Part shown: positions 55,210 through 64,000 of the stretch, in pieces
Numbering within the stretch: the first letter of the stretch is position 1
Layout of the letters: the number at the start of each line of letters is the position of its first letter
Assembly (NCBI RefSeq): GCF_000160875.1
Contig: NZ_GG700811.1
Location: 1 to 64,000 of the forward strand
Reading direction: 5' to 3'
Length of the DNA stretch: 64,000 nt
Source: Lactobacillus iners DSM 13335
Lineage (GTDB): Bacteria > Bacillota > Bacilli > Lactobacillales > Lactobacillaceae
Notes under the pieces: model-generated
Seen by the model: only the letters and a program-made list of their open reading frames with translations
What the model was told of the DNA's origin: nothing
The model's database searches: none
Translations under genes and position numbers: made by a program

Positions 55210-56034
55210 ATGTTACAAATAGCATTATTGGCCTCATTATGTGTTTTCATCTGTTTTGGTGGAAATTGGTTATGGGGTCAAACTATGATTGAGCGACCAT
55301 TGGTTGTCGGAGCTGTGGCTGGCTTAGTATTTGGAGATTTACAAACAGGTATTTTGATTGGAGCTTCTTTGGAAGCAATCTTTATGGGGGCAGTAGATAT
55401 TGGTGGTGCATTGTCTGCAGAACCAGTTACTGCCACTGTTTTAGCTACAACTTTTGCTATTACATTAAATGTTAATATGAAAGCAGCCTTAGCTTTAGCT
55501 GTGCCAATTGGTGTATTTGCTGCATTTATTTCAATGTTTTTAAAGAATGTTGTTATGAATATCTTTGCTCCATTAGTTGATAAAGTAGCTGCCAACGATG
55601 ACTCTAAGGGATTAACTAAGTTACATTTTGGGATGTGGTTTATTAATTATTTTGTTTTTTCATTAGTAACATTTTTCTCCGTTTTAGCTGGAGCACAACC
55701 AGTTCAACATTTGGTTAAACAAATTCCTGCAAATCTGATGGCTGGTTTGGCAGCAACAGGTGGATTATTACCTGCAGTTGGTTTTGCCATTTTATTAAGA
55801 ATGCTGTGGAGCAAGAATTTATCACCATTCTATTTCTTAGGATTTATTTTAGCTGCATATGTTAACTTACCATCTGTTGCTATTGCAGCTATAGGTATTA
55901 TTATCGTAATTTTACAGTGGAACCGTGATAAACAAATCATGGATTTTGAAAATAAACAAAAGAATATTAATACTACTCATGTTGCAGAGACATTAGACAA
56001 CAAAGATCAAGAAGAGGAGGAATTTTTCTCATGA
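55210..56034 (+). CDS. PTS EIIC component, mannose class
   Basis: This 274-residue membrane subunit forms the sugar channel with EIID. Seven or more hydrophobic segments are visible, with the family motif LVFGDLQTGILIGASLEAIFMGAVDIGGA (shown here only in part: GDLQTGILIGASLEAIFMG). AAAGGAGG precedes the ATG. EIID overlaps its end by four bases. Confidence 0.93.
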   Translation: MLQIALLASLCVFICFGGNWLWGQTMIERPLVVGAVAGLVFGDLQTGILIGASLEAIFMGAVDIGGALSAEPVTATVLATTFAITLNVNMKAALALAVPIGVFAAFISMFLKNVVMNIFAPLVDKVAANDDSKGLTKLHFGMWFINYFVFSLVTFFSVLAGAQPVQHLVKQIPANLMAGLAATGGLLPAVGFAILLRMLWSKNLSPFYFLGFILAAYVNLPSVAIAAIGIIIVILQWNRDKQIMDFENKQKNINTTHVAETLDNKDQEEEEFFS

Positions 56035-56858
56035 GATTTACAAAGAATGTAACGCCTGAAGACAGGAAAATGCTTAACAGAATATTTTTACGTTCCTTTA
56101 CAGTGTTTGCTAGCAGAGCTGGTGCTACTAAAACACATGCTCCTGGTTTCATGTATTCAATTATGCCTGCTTTAGACAGATATTTTAAAGATAATAAAGC
56201 TGAACATAGAGCAGCTATGATGCGTCATACCACTTGGTATAATATTACCCAAAATGTGGGTACCTTTGTTATGGGACTTGTTGCTTCCATGGAAAAGAAA
56301 AAGGCAGAAAATAGTAAGTTTGATGCTGAGTCTACAGTTGCTATTAAAACTTCACTGATGGGTCCATTATCTGGTATTGGTGATTCAATCTTCTGGGGTG
56401 TTTTAAGAGTTATTGCTGCTGGAATTGGTATTAGTTTAGCTAGCCAAGGCTCAATTTTTGGACCAATTTTGTTTTTGCTAATTTATAATATACCATCTAT
56501 TTTAACGAGATATTATCTTACATATGCTGGTTTTACATTAGGTGATACTTTTATCCAAGATATGTATGAAAGCGGTAGTATGAAGTTGCTTAATAAAGCT
56601 GCATCTACTTTAGGTTTGATGATGATCGGTTGTATGACTGCAACTATGGTTAAGTTCCAAACTAAATTATCTATTCCTATTAAGGGTGGAAAAGCGATTT
56701 TAATGCAAAGTTATTTGGATCAGCTTTGGAAAGGTTTAGTTCCATTAGCATTAACATTATTATGTTATTGGTTATTATCTAAGAAAGTAAATGTAAACTG
56801 GATTTTATTAGGTATTTTAGTTTTGTCATTAGTTTTAGGTTTAGTAGGGGTGGTATAA
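56031..56858 (+). CDS. PTS EIID component, mannose class
   Basis: The 275 residues carry the EIID hallmarks NTHAPG-like KTHAPGFMYSIMPAL, FVMGLVASMEKKKA and GPLSGIGDSIFWGVLR, with C-terminal membrane segments. It overlaps EIIC by four bases (ATGA). Its stop abuts the start of the MgtC gene. Confidence 0.95.
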   Translation: MRFTKNVTPEDRKMLNRIFLRSFTVFASRAGATKTHAPGFMYSIMPALDRYFKDNKAEHRAAMMRHTTWYNITQNVGTFVMGLVASMEKKKAENSKFDAESTVAIKTSLMGPLSGIGDSIFWGVLRVIAAGIGISLASQGSIFGPILFLLIYNIPSILTRYYLTYAGFTLGDTFIQDMYESGSMKLLNKAASTLGLMMIGCMTATMVKFQTKLSIPIKGGKAILMQSYLDQLWKGLVPLALTLLCYWLLSKKVNVNWILLGILVLSLVLGLVGVV

Positions 56859-57563
56859 TTGGAAAATTCGATAACACTTGTAGAAATTATTTTAAGATTA
56901 TTTTTATCGGTAATGATTGCTGGTGTTATCGGTTTTGATCGTGAACATAAAAATCGACCGGCAGGAATTAAGACACATGCCTTAGTTTGTGCTGGAGCCT
57001 GCTTAATTGCCTTATTGCAAAAACAGATTGGTTTTGATGCATTACAATTAGCAATTTTAAGACCAGAATTATCCGGAATATTAAGAGCTGATGAAGCAAG
57101 ATTAATTGCACAAGTTGTATCAGGTATTGGTTTTCTAGGAGCAGGCACTATTTTAGTCAATCATCGTGTTGTTCTAGGATTAACTACAGCAGCGAGTTTA
57201 TGGGCTGTTGCAGGGATAGGACTATCATTCGGTATGGGATACTATAATATTGGTCTTGTTGGAGCTTTATTTGTTATTTTAGTACTAGTTTTTTCTAAAA
57301 AGATTATTCGTGTTAATACAATAAAAAAACTAGAAATAAAGTATAGACACAAATTTGAAACCAAAGAATTTATTCAAAAGTATTTTGAAAATAAGGGAAT
57401 TATTGTATCAGACGTTAATTTTAAAGTAACTCAAGATGCTGATAAAATTATATATGTTAATGTTTATGAAATTGAAATACCACGTGATTTGAACTATGCC
57501 AGCATTATAGAGGATATCTCTATGAATAAGAATATTATGTGTATTCAAATGATAAGTATATGA
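56859..57563 (+). CDS. MgtC/SapB-family membrane protein
   Basis: This 234-residue protein has five hydrophobic segments in the first 150 residues with the MgtC signature GVIGFDREHKNRPAGIKTHALVCAGA and RLIAQVVSGIGFLGAGTIL, then a cytosolic ACT-like C-terminus of about 80 residues. MgtC proteins affect the F-type ATPase and Mg2+ or phosphate physiology. It starts at TTG 56859, one base after the EIID stop, so it is probably in the PTS transcript. That placement is unusual. Confidence 0.9.
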   Translation: MENSITLVEIILRLFLSVMIAGVIGFDREHKNRPAGIKTHALVCAGACLIALLQKQIGFDALQLAILRPELSGILRADEARLIAQVVSGIGFLGAGTILVNHRVVLGLTTAASLWAVAGIGLSFGMGYYNIGLVGALFVILVLVFSKKIIRVNTIKKLEIKYRHKFETKEFIQKYFENKGIIVSDVNFKVTQDADKIIYVNVYEIEIPRDLNYASIIEDISMNKNIMCIQMISI

Positions 57564-57576
57564 TAGGAAATGTTTG

Positions 57577-58857
57577 ATGAAATATAAAAATGGATTATCC
57601 TTGCGATTGAAAGAATCGCTAATTACCAGATTGTTTTTATCCCCCAAGTTAAAGCAGGATCTGGATATATTATCTTATAATACTGAAGATTTATTAAAAG
57701 TGTTACATGATATAGCAGAAACCAATCCATTTATTGATTTAAAATATACTAATGCAAATACAACTACTTTAGATTGGGTGCAAGATCCGTCTCAAGATAG
57801 TTTAGTAGAATATTTAATTAAGCAAATTCAGCTTTCAGCTTGGTCGAATAATGATAAAAAATTAGTTACCTTTTTGATTTATAAGCTGGATAATAATGGT
57901 TATTTACGTTTTACATGTAAGCAATTAGCAAATGAGATAGAGTATAGTGAAGCCGATATTCAAAATGCTAAGAATTTATTACATGAACTGAGTCCATTAG
58001 GCGTAGGAGCTTATGATTTAAATGAATGCTTATTGATTCAGGCTAAAAAATTATTGCATTTTAATCCAATTGCATTAGCTATTTTAGAAAAACATCTATT
58101 AGAACGTCTTGCAGATACCAGTAGCTGGAATTCATTGCCTTGGAAAAAAGAAAAAATTTTAGAAGCATTAAAAGAGCTACGAAAATTAGAGCCCACGCCT
58201 GGTGCTAAATTTGATAATTTCACTAATATTCAATACCTTATTCCAGATTTGATTTTTGAAATAGATAATGGTCATGTTTTAGTTAAAGATTCTAAGTTTA
58301 ATTTACCAGAGGTTGTTTTTAATGAAGTAGAATATACCAACTTAAAAGGATCTTGTGCTACAAATGAGGTAGAGTATTTTAATGCACAGAAAAAGCAATT
58401 TATGGATTTACAATTATCTTTAGAGAGACGACAAAAAACTTTAATTAGATTAGGTGAATATTTAGCTAAATATCAACTTGCATATTTAAAAACTATGGAT
58501 AAGAAACAATTGAAAGCTTTAAATATGAACAATGTTGCTCAATCTTTAGGACTTTCAGTTAGCACGATTAGTCGAGCAGTTAAAGATAAATATTTTGAAT
58601 GTAATAATAGGATTATCAGTCTCAAAATTATGTTTATGAAGTCGTTTAAAAATAATATTACTGCCATGAAGGTGACAGATACCATTGAACGATTAATAAA
58701 TGAAGAAGATAAATCACATCCATTAAGTGATCAAGATATTTGCGATCAACTATTATTACAAGGAATCAATATTAGTAGAAGAGCAGTTACTAAATATCGA
58801 ACGAAAATGAATATTCAAAATAGTTATTGGCGTAAGCTAAATGATTGTAATAAATAG
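57577..58857 (+). CDS. rpoN: RNA polymerase sigma-54 factor
   Basis: This 426-residue sigma factor needs an AAA+ activator to open promoters. Region I is at the N-terminus (RLKESLITRLFLSPKLKQDLDILS), core-binding region follows, and the helix-turn-helix (NNVAQSLGLSVSTISRAVKDKYFE) and RpoN box (SRRAVTKYRTKMNI near 405-418) are intact. ATG 57577 is preferred to TTG 57574. The only visible target is the -24/-12 promoter at 54223, and the gene may be autoregulated through the same transcript. Confidence 0.95.
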   Translation: MKYKNGLSLRLKESLITRLFLSPKLKQDLDILSYNTEDLLKVLHDIAETNPFIDLKYTNANTTTLDWVQDPSQDSLVEYLIKQIQLSAWSNNDKKLVTFLIYKLDNNGYLRFTCKQLANEIEYSEADIQNAKNLLHELSPLGVGAYDLNECLLIQAKKLLHFNPIALAILEKHLLERLADTSSWNSLPWKKEKILEALKELRKLEPTPGAKFDNFTNIQYLIPDLIFEIDNGHVLVKDSKFNLPEVVFNEVEYTNLKGSCATNEVEYFNAQKKQFMDLQLSLERRQKTLIRLGEYLAKYQLAYLKTMDKKQLKALNMNNVAQSLGLSVSTISRAVKDKYFECNNRIISLKIMFMKSFKNNITAMKVTDTIERLINEEDKSHPLSDQDICDQLLLQGINISRRAVTKYRTKMNIQNSYWRKLNDCNK

Positions 58858-58868
58858 TATGTTATATA

Positions 58869-58916
58869 AAAATGGCTTAATTTGATTTTTGATCAAATTA
58901 AACCATTTTTTGTTTA
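58869..58916. terminator. Bidirectional terminator, rpoN and pepX
   Basis: AAATGGCTTAATTTGA pairs with TCAAATTAAACCATTT (one G-U) around a 7-base loop and is flanked by A and T runs. Confidence 0.88.
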
Positions 58917-58930
58917 CCTAATATATAGAT

Positions 58931-61315
58931 TTATTTTTGTTGAAATGAAATTGAACACTTAGTTAAATCAATTTTGTATTCTTCGCTTTCCAATGGACGT
59001 TTAGTCATAGCTTGATCAGTTGAATAAATAATTAATGCTAGTTGACTGCCAGCTGGTATACGATAATAAGTCGGTTGCAGTTGAAATTCAAAATCATACA
59101 TTGTATTTTCTTTTATTTGAGAAGCTTTTTTCAAGTCTGCATAATTTTGCATATTTATGTGAGCTTTAGTGATTAACTTAGCTGGTGTAGCTTTTGTTAA
59201 GGTAAACTCTTGTAACATTTGTGAGCCAAAACGATAACCAAATTCTTGATTTTGATCTCTAAAGAAGGATGGCGTATCAGTTAAACGTTTTCTAGTTCCT
59301 ATTTCTACCAAGGCAACGGAAAGTTGGCCAGTGGTCTTGGAACATGAAGCACTAAGTTTAATTGTTGGTCGACCTGTGATAGTCGTTGTATGAATAAATT
59401 CATCAGTTGTGAACCTTAGTTGCTGATCTAGCCAGCGTTCGTTACCAGCAATAAATTCATTTTGCCATTGTTGTTCTGAAATTTTTGCTTGTTTAAAAAT
59501 TTTTCCGCCTTGGTCGGTGAATTTTTGCTCTTTTGCTTGAGTATCAGGTGCTTTTTGTAATTCTCCATCTTGATGTAAGAAATATGTGCTTGTTTGACCA
59601 TCTACATTATTCCAGTCTTTTTCCTGATGCCATAAATCAGCTTGTAAATTATCTTGAATCATTACTGTTGGCCATTGATTGTATGCATTGTTTTGCAAAT
59701 TCAATAATTCATGACAGAACCATAAATTCATTAAATCTGTAAAGTCAATAGAAACTAAATTGTTCATATTGTAATGTGGCCCTTGGTGTAAGAAGAGGTG
59801 ATGTTGGATTGGTAAATTTTTAACTTTTTGCCAAATCTTATATACATTCTTGGGCTTAACATTCCAGTCATTTAAACCATGTACGCTGATCCATGAACAT
59901 TTAATATTATCTGCACGATGTCTGTAGTTACGAGCATCCCAAAAATCAGAATATTGACCAGTATTACGTTCAGATTTTTTCAGAAGATCTTGTTGCATTG
60001 CTTCATATTTATCTTTTATTTTTAAATAATTGCCAGCATCCCATAGGTTAGATTGACACGTCTCAGCCAATAAGTCTAAATCTTCACCTTGGCAGGCTTC
60101 AGGTGCTACAACAAGACCATGTTCGCGATAATAATCATACCAAGAAGAAATTGCCGCTTCGCTGACTACAGTCTTTAAACCAGCAACACCTGTGGTGGCA
60201 ATTGCAATTTGTAAAGTTCCTAAATATGAACGTCCTGTCATACCAATTTTATGGTTACACCAATCAGCTTTTACTTCTGAAGTTCGATTGCGATCAGTGT
60301 AGGCAATTCGATCACCATGTAGCCATTCGATAATTGCTTTGGCACTTTCTGTTTCTTCAGGAGCACCAGTAATTCGTAATCCATCACTTCCACGAGTACC
60401 AATTGCACCAGCAAAGACACTAGCAAAGCCTCTTGCTAATAAATATTCATTTAATGCATAAGAAGATTTATGGATTGCTTCTTCAGTGGCTTGATTATTA
60501 TCTGAACTTGGCTTGTTGGCAAAAACATGTGGTTTTGCAACATATTTTGGATAGTTGGATAATGTTGCATCTTCTAAGTTTTCGTCGACATTATGATTTT
60601 TAGCTTCGTTGGCAATAATTCCACCAAAATAGGGGCTGGCTGTATATAAGGCTGGAACTGGGATTATATTACTTTCGTCTGGTCGAAAGATTGTTGTCTG
60701 TAATAAATCAGGTTGACCATCTTCATCAGTATCCAGATCACTTTCAACATAGACAACCTCACGGATAACTTTTGAAGTATCAAAAACTGGTAGTGATTTG
60801 CCATTAAAGAATAAAAATTCATTTTTACCCCAAAATTGTGTAAAGTAACCCTTTGCGGCCATCACATCGATTAAGATTTGACCATTTGCTGAGCGAGTAT
60901 TCAATAAACGATAGAATACCTCAGGTAATTCATTAAGAGTGAATTCTTTTTTATCAATATAAGGCAAAGCATGCTTATTCAAACAATCAATCGGGTTATT
61001 TAAATCGTAATCGTAAATAACATGATAACCTAATAATTGTAACGCTACGTTATAAAATTCATTTTTAGTTATTGCTTGCGGATTTTGGGCTAAGAAAGTA
61101 GTTAGCGTTTCATTTTCGTTAATAGCAAATTCTGAAAGTTTAGCTGTTTTTGCTTCCGGTGTTTTTGCTTCTGCTAATAAATTTTTAAATAAAGTACCTA
61201 ATAAATCAGAAAAATTATATTTTTCAAAGTTTACTGGTAAAAAATTGATATTTTTTAATTCTTCTATTTGTTTTTTTGGATCGATTTCAACATAAGCGTA
61301 TTGATTGAACTTCAT
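58931..61315 (-). CDS. pepX: Xaa-Pro dipeptidyl-peptidase
   Basis: This 794-residue S15 serine peptidase releases X-Pro dipeptides from casein-type peptides. The nucleophile Ser363 is in [10 protein letters not shown], the Asp is in GLNDWNVK and the His in LHQGPHYNM. The N-terminal helical domain and C-terminal beta domain match the lactobacillar enzyme in length (about 790). AAGGAGAA precedes the ATG. It is divergent from pepN and cytoplasmic, as no signal peptide is seen. Confidence 0.96.
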   Translation of the reverse strand: MKFNQYAYVEIDPKKQIEELKNINFLPVNFEKYNFSDLLGTLFKNLLAEAKTPEAKTAKLSEFAINENETLTTFLAQNPQAITKNEFYNVALQLLGYHVIYDYDLNNPIDCLNKHALPYIDKKEFTLNELPEVFYRLLNTRSANGQILIDVMAAKGYFTQFWGKNEFLFFNGKSLPVFDTSKVIREVVYVESDLDTDEDGQPDLLQTTIFRPDESNIIPVPALYTASPYFGGIIANEAKNHNVDENLEDATLSNYPKYVAKPHVFANKPSSDNNQATEEAIHKSSYALNEYLLARGFASVFAGAIGTRGSDGLRITGAPEETESAKAIIEWLHGDRIAYTDRNRTSEVKADWCNHKIGMTGRSYLGTLQIAIATTGVAGLKTVVSEAAISSWYDYYREHGLVVAPEACQGEDLDLLAETCQSNLWDAGNYLKIKDKYEAMQQDLLKKSERNTGQYSDFWDARNYRHRADNIKCSWISVHGLNDWNVKPKNVYKIWQKVKNLPIQHHLFLHQGPHYNMNNLVSIDFTDLMNLWFCHELLNLQNNAYNQWPTVMIQDNLQADLWHQEKDWNNVDGQTSTYFLHQDGELQKAPDTQAKEQKFTDQGGKIFKQAKISEQQWQNEFIAGNERWLDQQLRFTTDEFIHTTTITGRPTIKLSASCSKTTGQLSVALVEIGTRKRLTDTPSFFRDQNQEFGYRFGSQMLQEFTLTKATPAKLITKAHINMQNYADLKKASQIKENTMYDFEFQLQPTYYRIPAGSQLALIIYSTDQAMTKRPLESEEYKIDLTKCSISFQQK

Positions 61316-61471
61316 CTTATTTCTCCTTAGGTTTATTTAATATTGATTTTACTAGTTTTAGACGTTAATTAGCAATAATATCAAAAATAAGATTACAATA
61401 CAGTAGCAAAATTCTGTATGAATACTTATAATTTATAACTATAACAGATAAAATACGGAGGATAAATGTAT

Positions 61472-64000
61472 ATGGGGAAAAATAAGCGACTTTTTGATGT
61501 TTTTGTTCCAGAACATTATGATATTTTTTTGGATGTAAATAGAGAACATAAAACAATATCAGGTGTATCTACTATTACAGGAGAAGCTAAAGCTAATCAA
61601 ATTCAGTTAAATCAAAAATATTTAACTGTTGAAGATGTAACTGTTGACGGTAAAAAAGTAGAGTTTAATTATAATGATAAAGATGAATTAATAACAATTT
61701 CATCTGATAAAATCGGTAAAATTAAGTTAGTAGTTACTTACAATGCCAAATTAACAGATACGATGATGGGGATATATCCGTCATATTATGAAGTTGATGG
61801 TGTAAAGAAACAATTAGTAGGTACTCAATTTGAAACTACTTTTGCTAGACAAGCATTCCCATGTGTAGATGAACCAGAAGCTAAAGCAACTTTTAATTTG
61901 GCTGTTAAATATGATGAAAAAGATGGCGAAACTATAATTTCTAATGAGCCAGAATTTAAATGTGAAAATGGTATACATTATTTTAAAGAAACTGTTCGCA
62001 TGTCTACTTATTTAGTTGCATTTGTATTTGGTGATATGCAGAAAAAATTAACTAAGACTAAATCAGGTGTTGAAATAGGTGTTTTTGCCACCAAAGCACA
62101 TAAAGCTAACGAATTAGATTTTGCTTTAGATATTGCTAAACGTTCAATCGAATTTTATGAAGATTTCTATGGAACACCATATCCTTTAGAACATTCATAT
62201 CAAGTGGCTTTACCTGATTTTTCAGCGGGAGCAATGGAAAATTGGGGATGTGTAACTTATCGTGAAGCTTATTTATTAGTTGATCCTGATAATACATCGT
62301 TAGATATTAAACAATTGGTTGCTACTGTGATAGCACATGAGTTAGCCCATCAATGGTTTGGTGATTTGGTTACTATGAAGTGGTGGGATAACTTATGGCT
62401 TAACGAAAGTTTTGCCAATATGATGGAATATGTCGCTGTTGATGCATTAGAGCCTAGTTGGAAAATATGGGAAACATTTCAGACTATGGAAACAGCTGCT
62501 GCATTGAGAAGGGATGCAACTGACGGTGTACAATCTGTACATATTATGGTTAATGATCCAGCAGAAATCGATTCTATTTTCGATAGTGCAATTGTTTATG
62601 CAAAAGGTGCCCGCTTGTTGGTAATGGTGAGAGCCTTGTTAGGTGATGATGCATTAAGACAAGGTTTAAAGAATTATTTTGCAGAATATAAGTATGGTAA
62701 TGCTCAAGGCCAAGATCTATGGGAATATTTAGGTCAAGCAAGTGGATTAAATATTGGCGATATTATGGATTCATGGTTAGAACAACCTGGATATCCTGTT
62801 GTTAGAGCTGGTATTGAAGATGGTAATTTAGTTTTAAGTCAAAAACAATTCTTTATTGGTACAGGTGAAGATCAAGGCAGATTATGGCAAATACCATTAA
62901 ATAGTAATTATCTGCAAGTTCCAAAAATAATGAAAGACGAAAAGATGATTATTGGCAATTATGAAGAATTGCGTGCTAAAAATGGTGTTGCATTTAGGCT
63001 TAATGTTGGAAATAATTCTCACTTTATCGTTAAGTATGATCAACAATTATTGGATGATATTTTGTCTGAAATGGATCATTTGAACAATATTGATAAATTA
63101 CAATTGCTCCAAGACTTAGGATTATTGGCTGAAAGTCAAGAGATTTCATACGCTGATGTTTTACCACTATTAGTCAAAGAGGCAGAGTCTACTTCAAATA
63201 TTGTAAATAGCAAATTATATGGAACATTAGCCAAGATTAAAATTTTTGCAACACCTGATAGTGCAGAAGAAACTTCAATCAAACAATTTAGTAAGCAGTT
63301 GTCTGAAAGCAATTCTGAACGCTTAGGCGTAGAGCCACATGCAGAAGAGAGTATAGATGATAATTTAACTAGACCTTTAATTTTAAGTGCATCCCTTTAT
63401 GGAGATAATCCGGTAATTATAGCTAAATTACATGAATTATATCTTGCCAATAAAGATAAATTAGCAGACTTAAATTCTGATATTCGCTATTTTGTCCTCT
63501 TAAATGAAATTAAAAATTTGGAAAATGAGGATCTATTTAAGATGCTATTTGACAAATATGCTAAAGAGGTTGATCAAAATTATAAGAGAGACATATGTTT
63601 AGCATTAACTTCAGTGAAAAATCCTGATTTATTGCAATTATTGATTGATAAATTTAAGGATGCATCTGTAATTAAACCTCAGGATTTATTGAGGTGGGTT
63701 GCAGGCATTTTGCGTAATAATCATGGACAGCAAAAAGCATGGGATTGGATGCGTCAAGAATGGCAATGGCTTGATAAAACAGTTGGTGGTGATATGTCAT
63801 TTACAGCGTACATTTCAGTAGTTGCATCGACATTTGATACGCCAGAGAGGTTAGCGGAATTTAAAGAATTTTTTGATCCAAAAATCAATGTATCTGGATT
63901 AACTCGTGAAATTAAGATGGATACTTTAGTAATTGAAAATAAAGTAGCATTAATTGCTAAAGATAAAGTAGCAGTAAATAAGGCTATTAAGGCTTTGTTA
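61472..64000 (+). CDS. pepN: Lysyl aminopeptidase PepN (3' end just past window)
   Basis: This M1-family zinc aminopeptidase releases N-terminal residues in peptide utilisation. GAMENWG, HELAHQWFGDL (His289, His293) and NESFAN with the third ligand Glu are intact. The 843 codons visible cover nearly the whole protein (about 844 residues), and the frame is open at 64000, so only the last residues and stop are missing. ATG 61466 and ATG 61472 are both in frame; GGAGG at 61457-61461 is four and ten bases away respectively, so the choice is unsure. It is divergent from pepX, a peptide-nutrition pair. Confidence 0.95.
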   Translation, partial: MGKNKRLFDVFVPEHYDIFLDVNREHKTISGVSTITGEAKANQIQLNQKYLTVEDVTVDGKKVEFNYNDKDELITISSDKIGKIKLVVTYNAKLTDTMMGIYPSYYEVDGVKKQLVGTQFETTFARQAFPCVDEPEAKATFNLAVKYDEKDGETIISNEPEFKCENGIHYFKETVRMSTYLVAFVFGDMQKKLTKTKSGVEIGVFATKAHKANELDFALDIAKRSIEFYEDFYGTPYPLEHSYQVALPDFSAGAMENWGCVTYREAYLLVDPDNTSLDIKQLVATVIAHELAHQWFGDLVTMKWWDNLWLNESFANMMEYVAVDALEPSWKIWETFQTMETAAALRRDATDGVQSVHIMVNDPAEIDSIFDSAIVYAKGARLLVMVRALLGDDALRQGLKNYFAEYKYGNAQGQDLWEYLGQASGLNIGDIMDSWLEQPGYPVVRAGIEDGNLVLSQKQFFIGTGEDQGRLWQIPLNSNYLQVPKIMKDEKMIIGNYEELRAKNGVAFRLNVGNNSHFIVKYDQQLLDDILSEMDHLNNIDKLQLLQDLGLLAESQEISYADVLPLLVKEAESTSNIVNSKLYGTLAKIKIFATPDSAEETSIKQFSKQLSESNSERLGVEPHAEESIDDNLTRPLILSASLYGDNPVIIAKLHELYLANKDKLADLNSDIRYFVLLNEIKNLENEDLFKMLFDKYAKEVDQNYKRDICLALTSVKNPDLLQLLIDKFKDASVIKPQDLLRWVAGILRNNHGQQKAWDWMRQEWQWLDKTVGGDMSFTAYISVVASTFDTPERLAEFKEFFDPKINVSGLTREIKMDTLVIENKVALIAKDKVAVNKAIKALL

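Noticed and set aside
55278-55595. Minus-strand 105-codon frame
   Set aside because: Antisense of the EIIC gene, Ala/Thr-rich as expected for a shadow of a membrane protein.
56765-57160. Minus-strand 131-codon frame
   Set aside because: Spans the antisense of the EIID end and the MgtC start; no ribosome site, low-complexity product.
61365-61556. Minus-strand 63-codon frame in the pepX-pepN gap
   Set aside because: It overlaps the pepN start and lacks a ribosome site.
1-64000. CRISPR arrays, prophage or complete insertion sequences
   Set aside because: No regularly spaced repeats, integrase, transposase or phage structural genes were seen in the window.

Overview
The window is a compact, AT-rich chromosomal segment of a low-GC Gram-positive bacterium, almost certainly a member of the Lactobacillaceae. 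The evidence is the LPXTG cell-wall anchor, PepX and PepN peptidases, T-box leaders on thrS and pheST, an L20-type leader on infC-rpmI-rplT, dnaB/dnaI primosome genes, LevR-controlled mannose-class PTS genes with their own sigma-54, and a mutM-coaE-nrdR-dnaB-dnaI string typical of this family. I cannot name the species. No rRNA, CRISPR array or intact insertion sequence is visible. One tRNA gene, tRNA-Arg(CCU), is present.

Layout. Positions 1-5000 hold the end of an LPXTG surface protein, two small membrane proteins of unknown role, a DUF21/CBS protein, hpt, a DEAD-box helicase and the tRNA. Positions 5000-11000 hold wecB, a flavodoxin, map, a YihY-type membrane protein, galU, a small unknown protein and a membrane-anchored alpha/beta hydrolase. 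Next comes an orphan promoter driving a likely small RNA (10974-11087). Positions 11170-17000 hold rlmD, recX, unknown genes, a CorC-like CBS protein and prfC. A 983-residue SIR2-domain protein (17123-20074) sits alone between prfC and polA, is visibly more AT-rich than its neighbours, and is the best candidate for an antiphage defence gene.

Positions 20125-30470 are replication, repair and translation: polA-mutM-coaE-nrdR-dnaB-dnaI, then T-box-thrS and infC-rpmI-rplT. Positions 30515-34200 form a fructose operon (fruR-fruK-fruA) whose promoter carries tandem repeats and a cre-like CcpA site. Positions 34315-39230 are the ribosome-assembly and NAD cluster yqeG-yqeH-nadD-yqeK-rsfS-tmcAL-yceD, lacking yhbY and yqeM. 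An ArlRS-like two-component system, yidC, an RNA methyltransferase, an HxlR regulator and T-box-pheST follow, then mltG, greA and a class B penicillin-binding protein.

Positions 51563-58857 are a self-contained sigma-54 regulon: a LevR-type activator, a near-consensus -24/-12 promoter, PTS EIIA-EIIB-EIIC-EIID, an MgtC-like membrane protein and rpoN itself. The window ends with convergent pepX and a nearly complete pepN. Several genes start with TTG or GTG and infC appears to start with ATA, so many starts were set by ribosome binding sites and promoter positions rather than by the first ATG.
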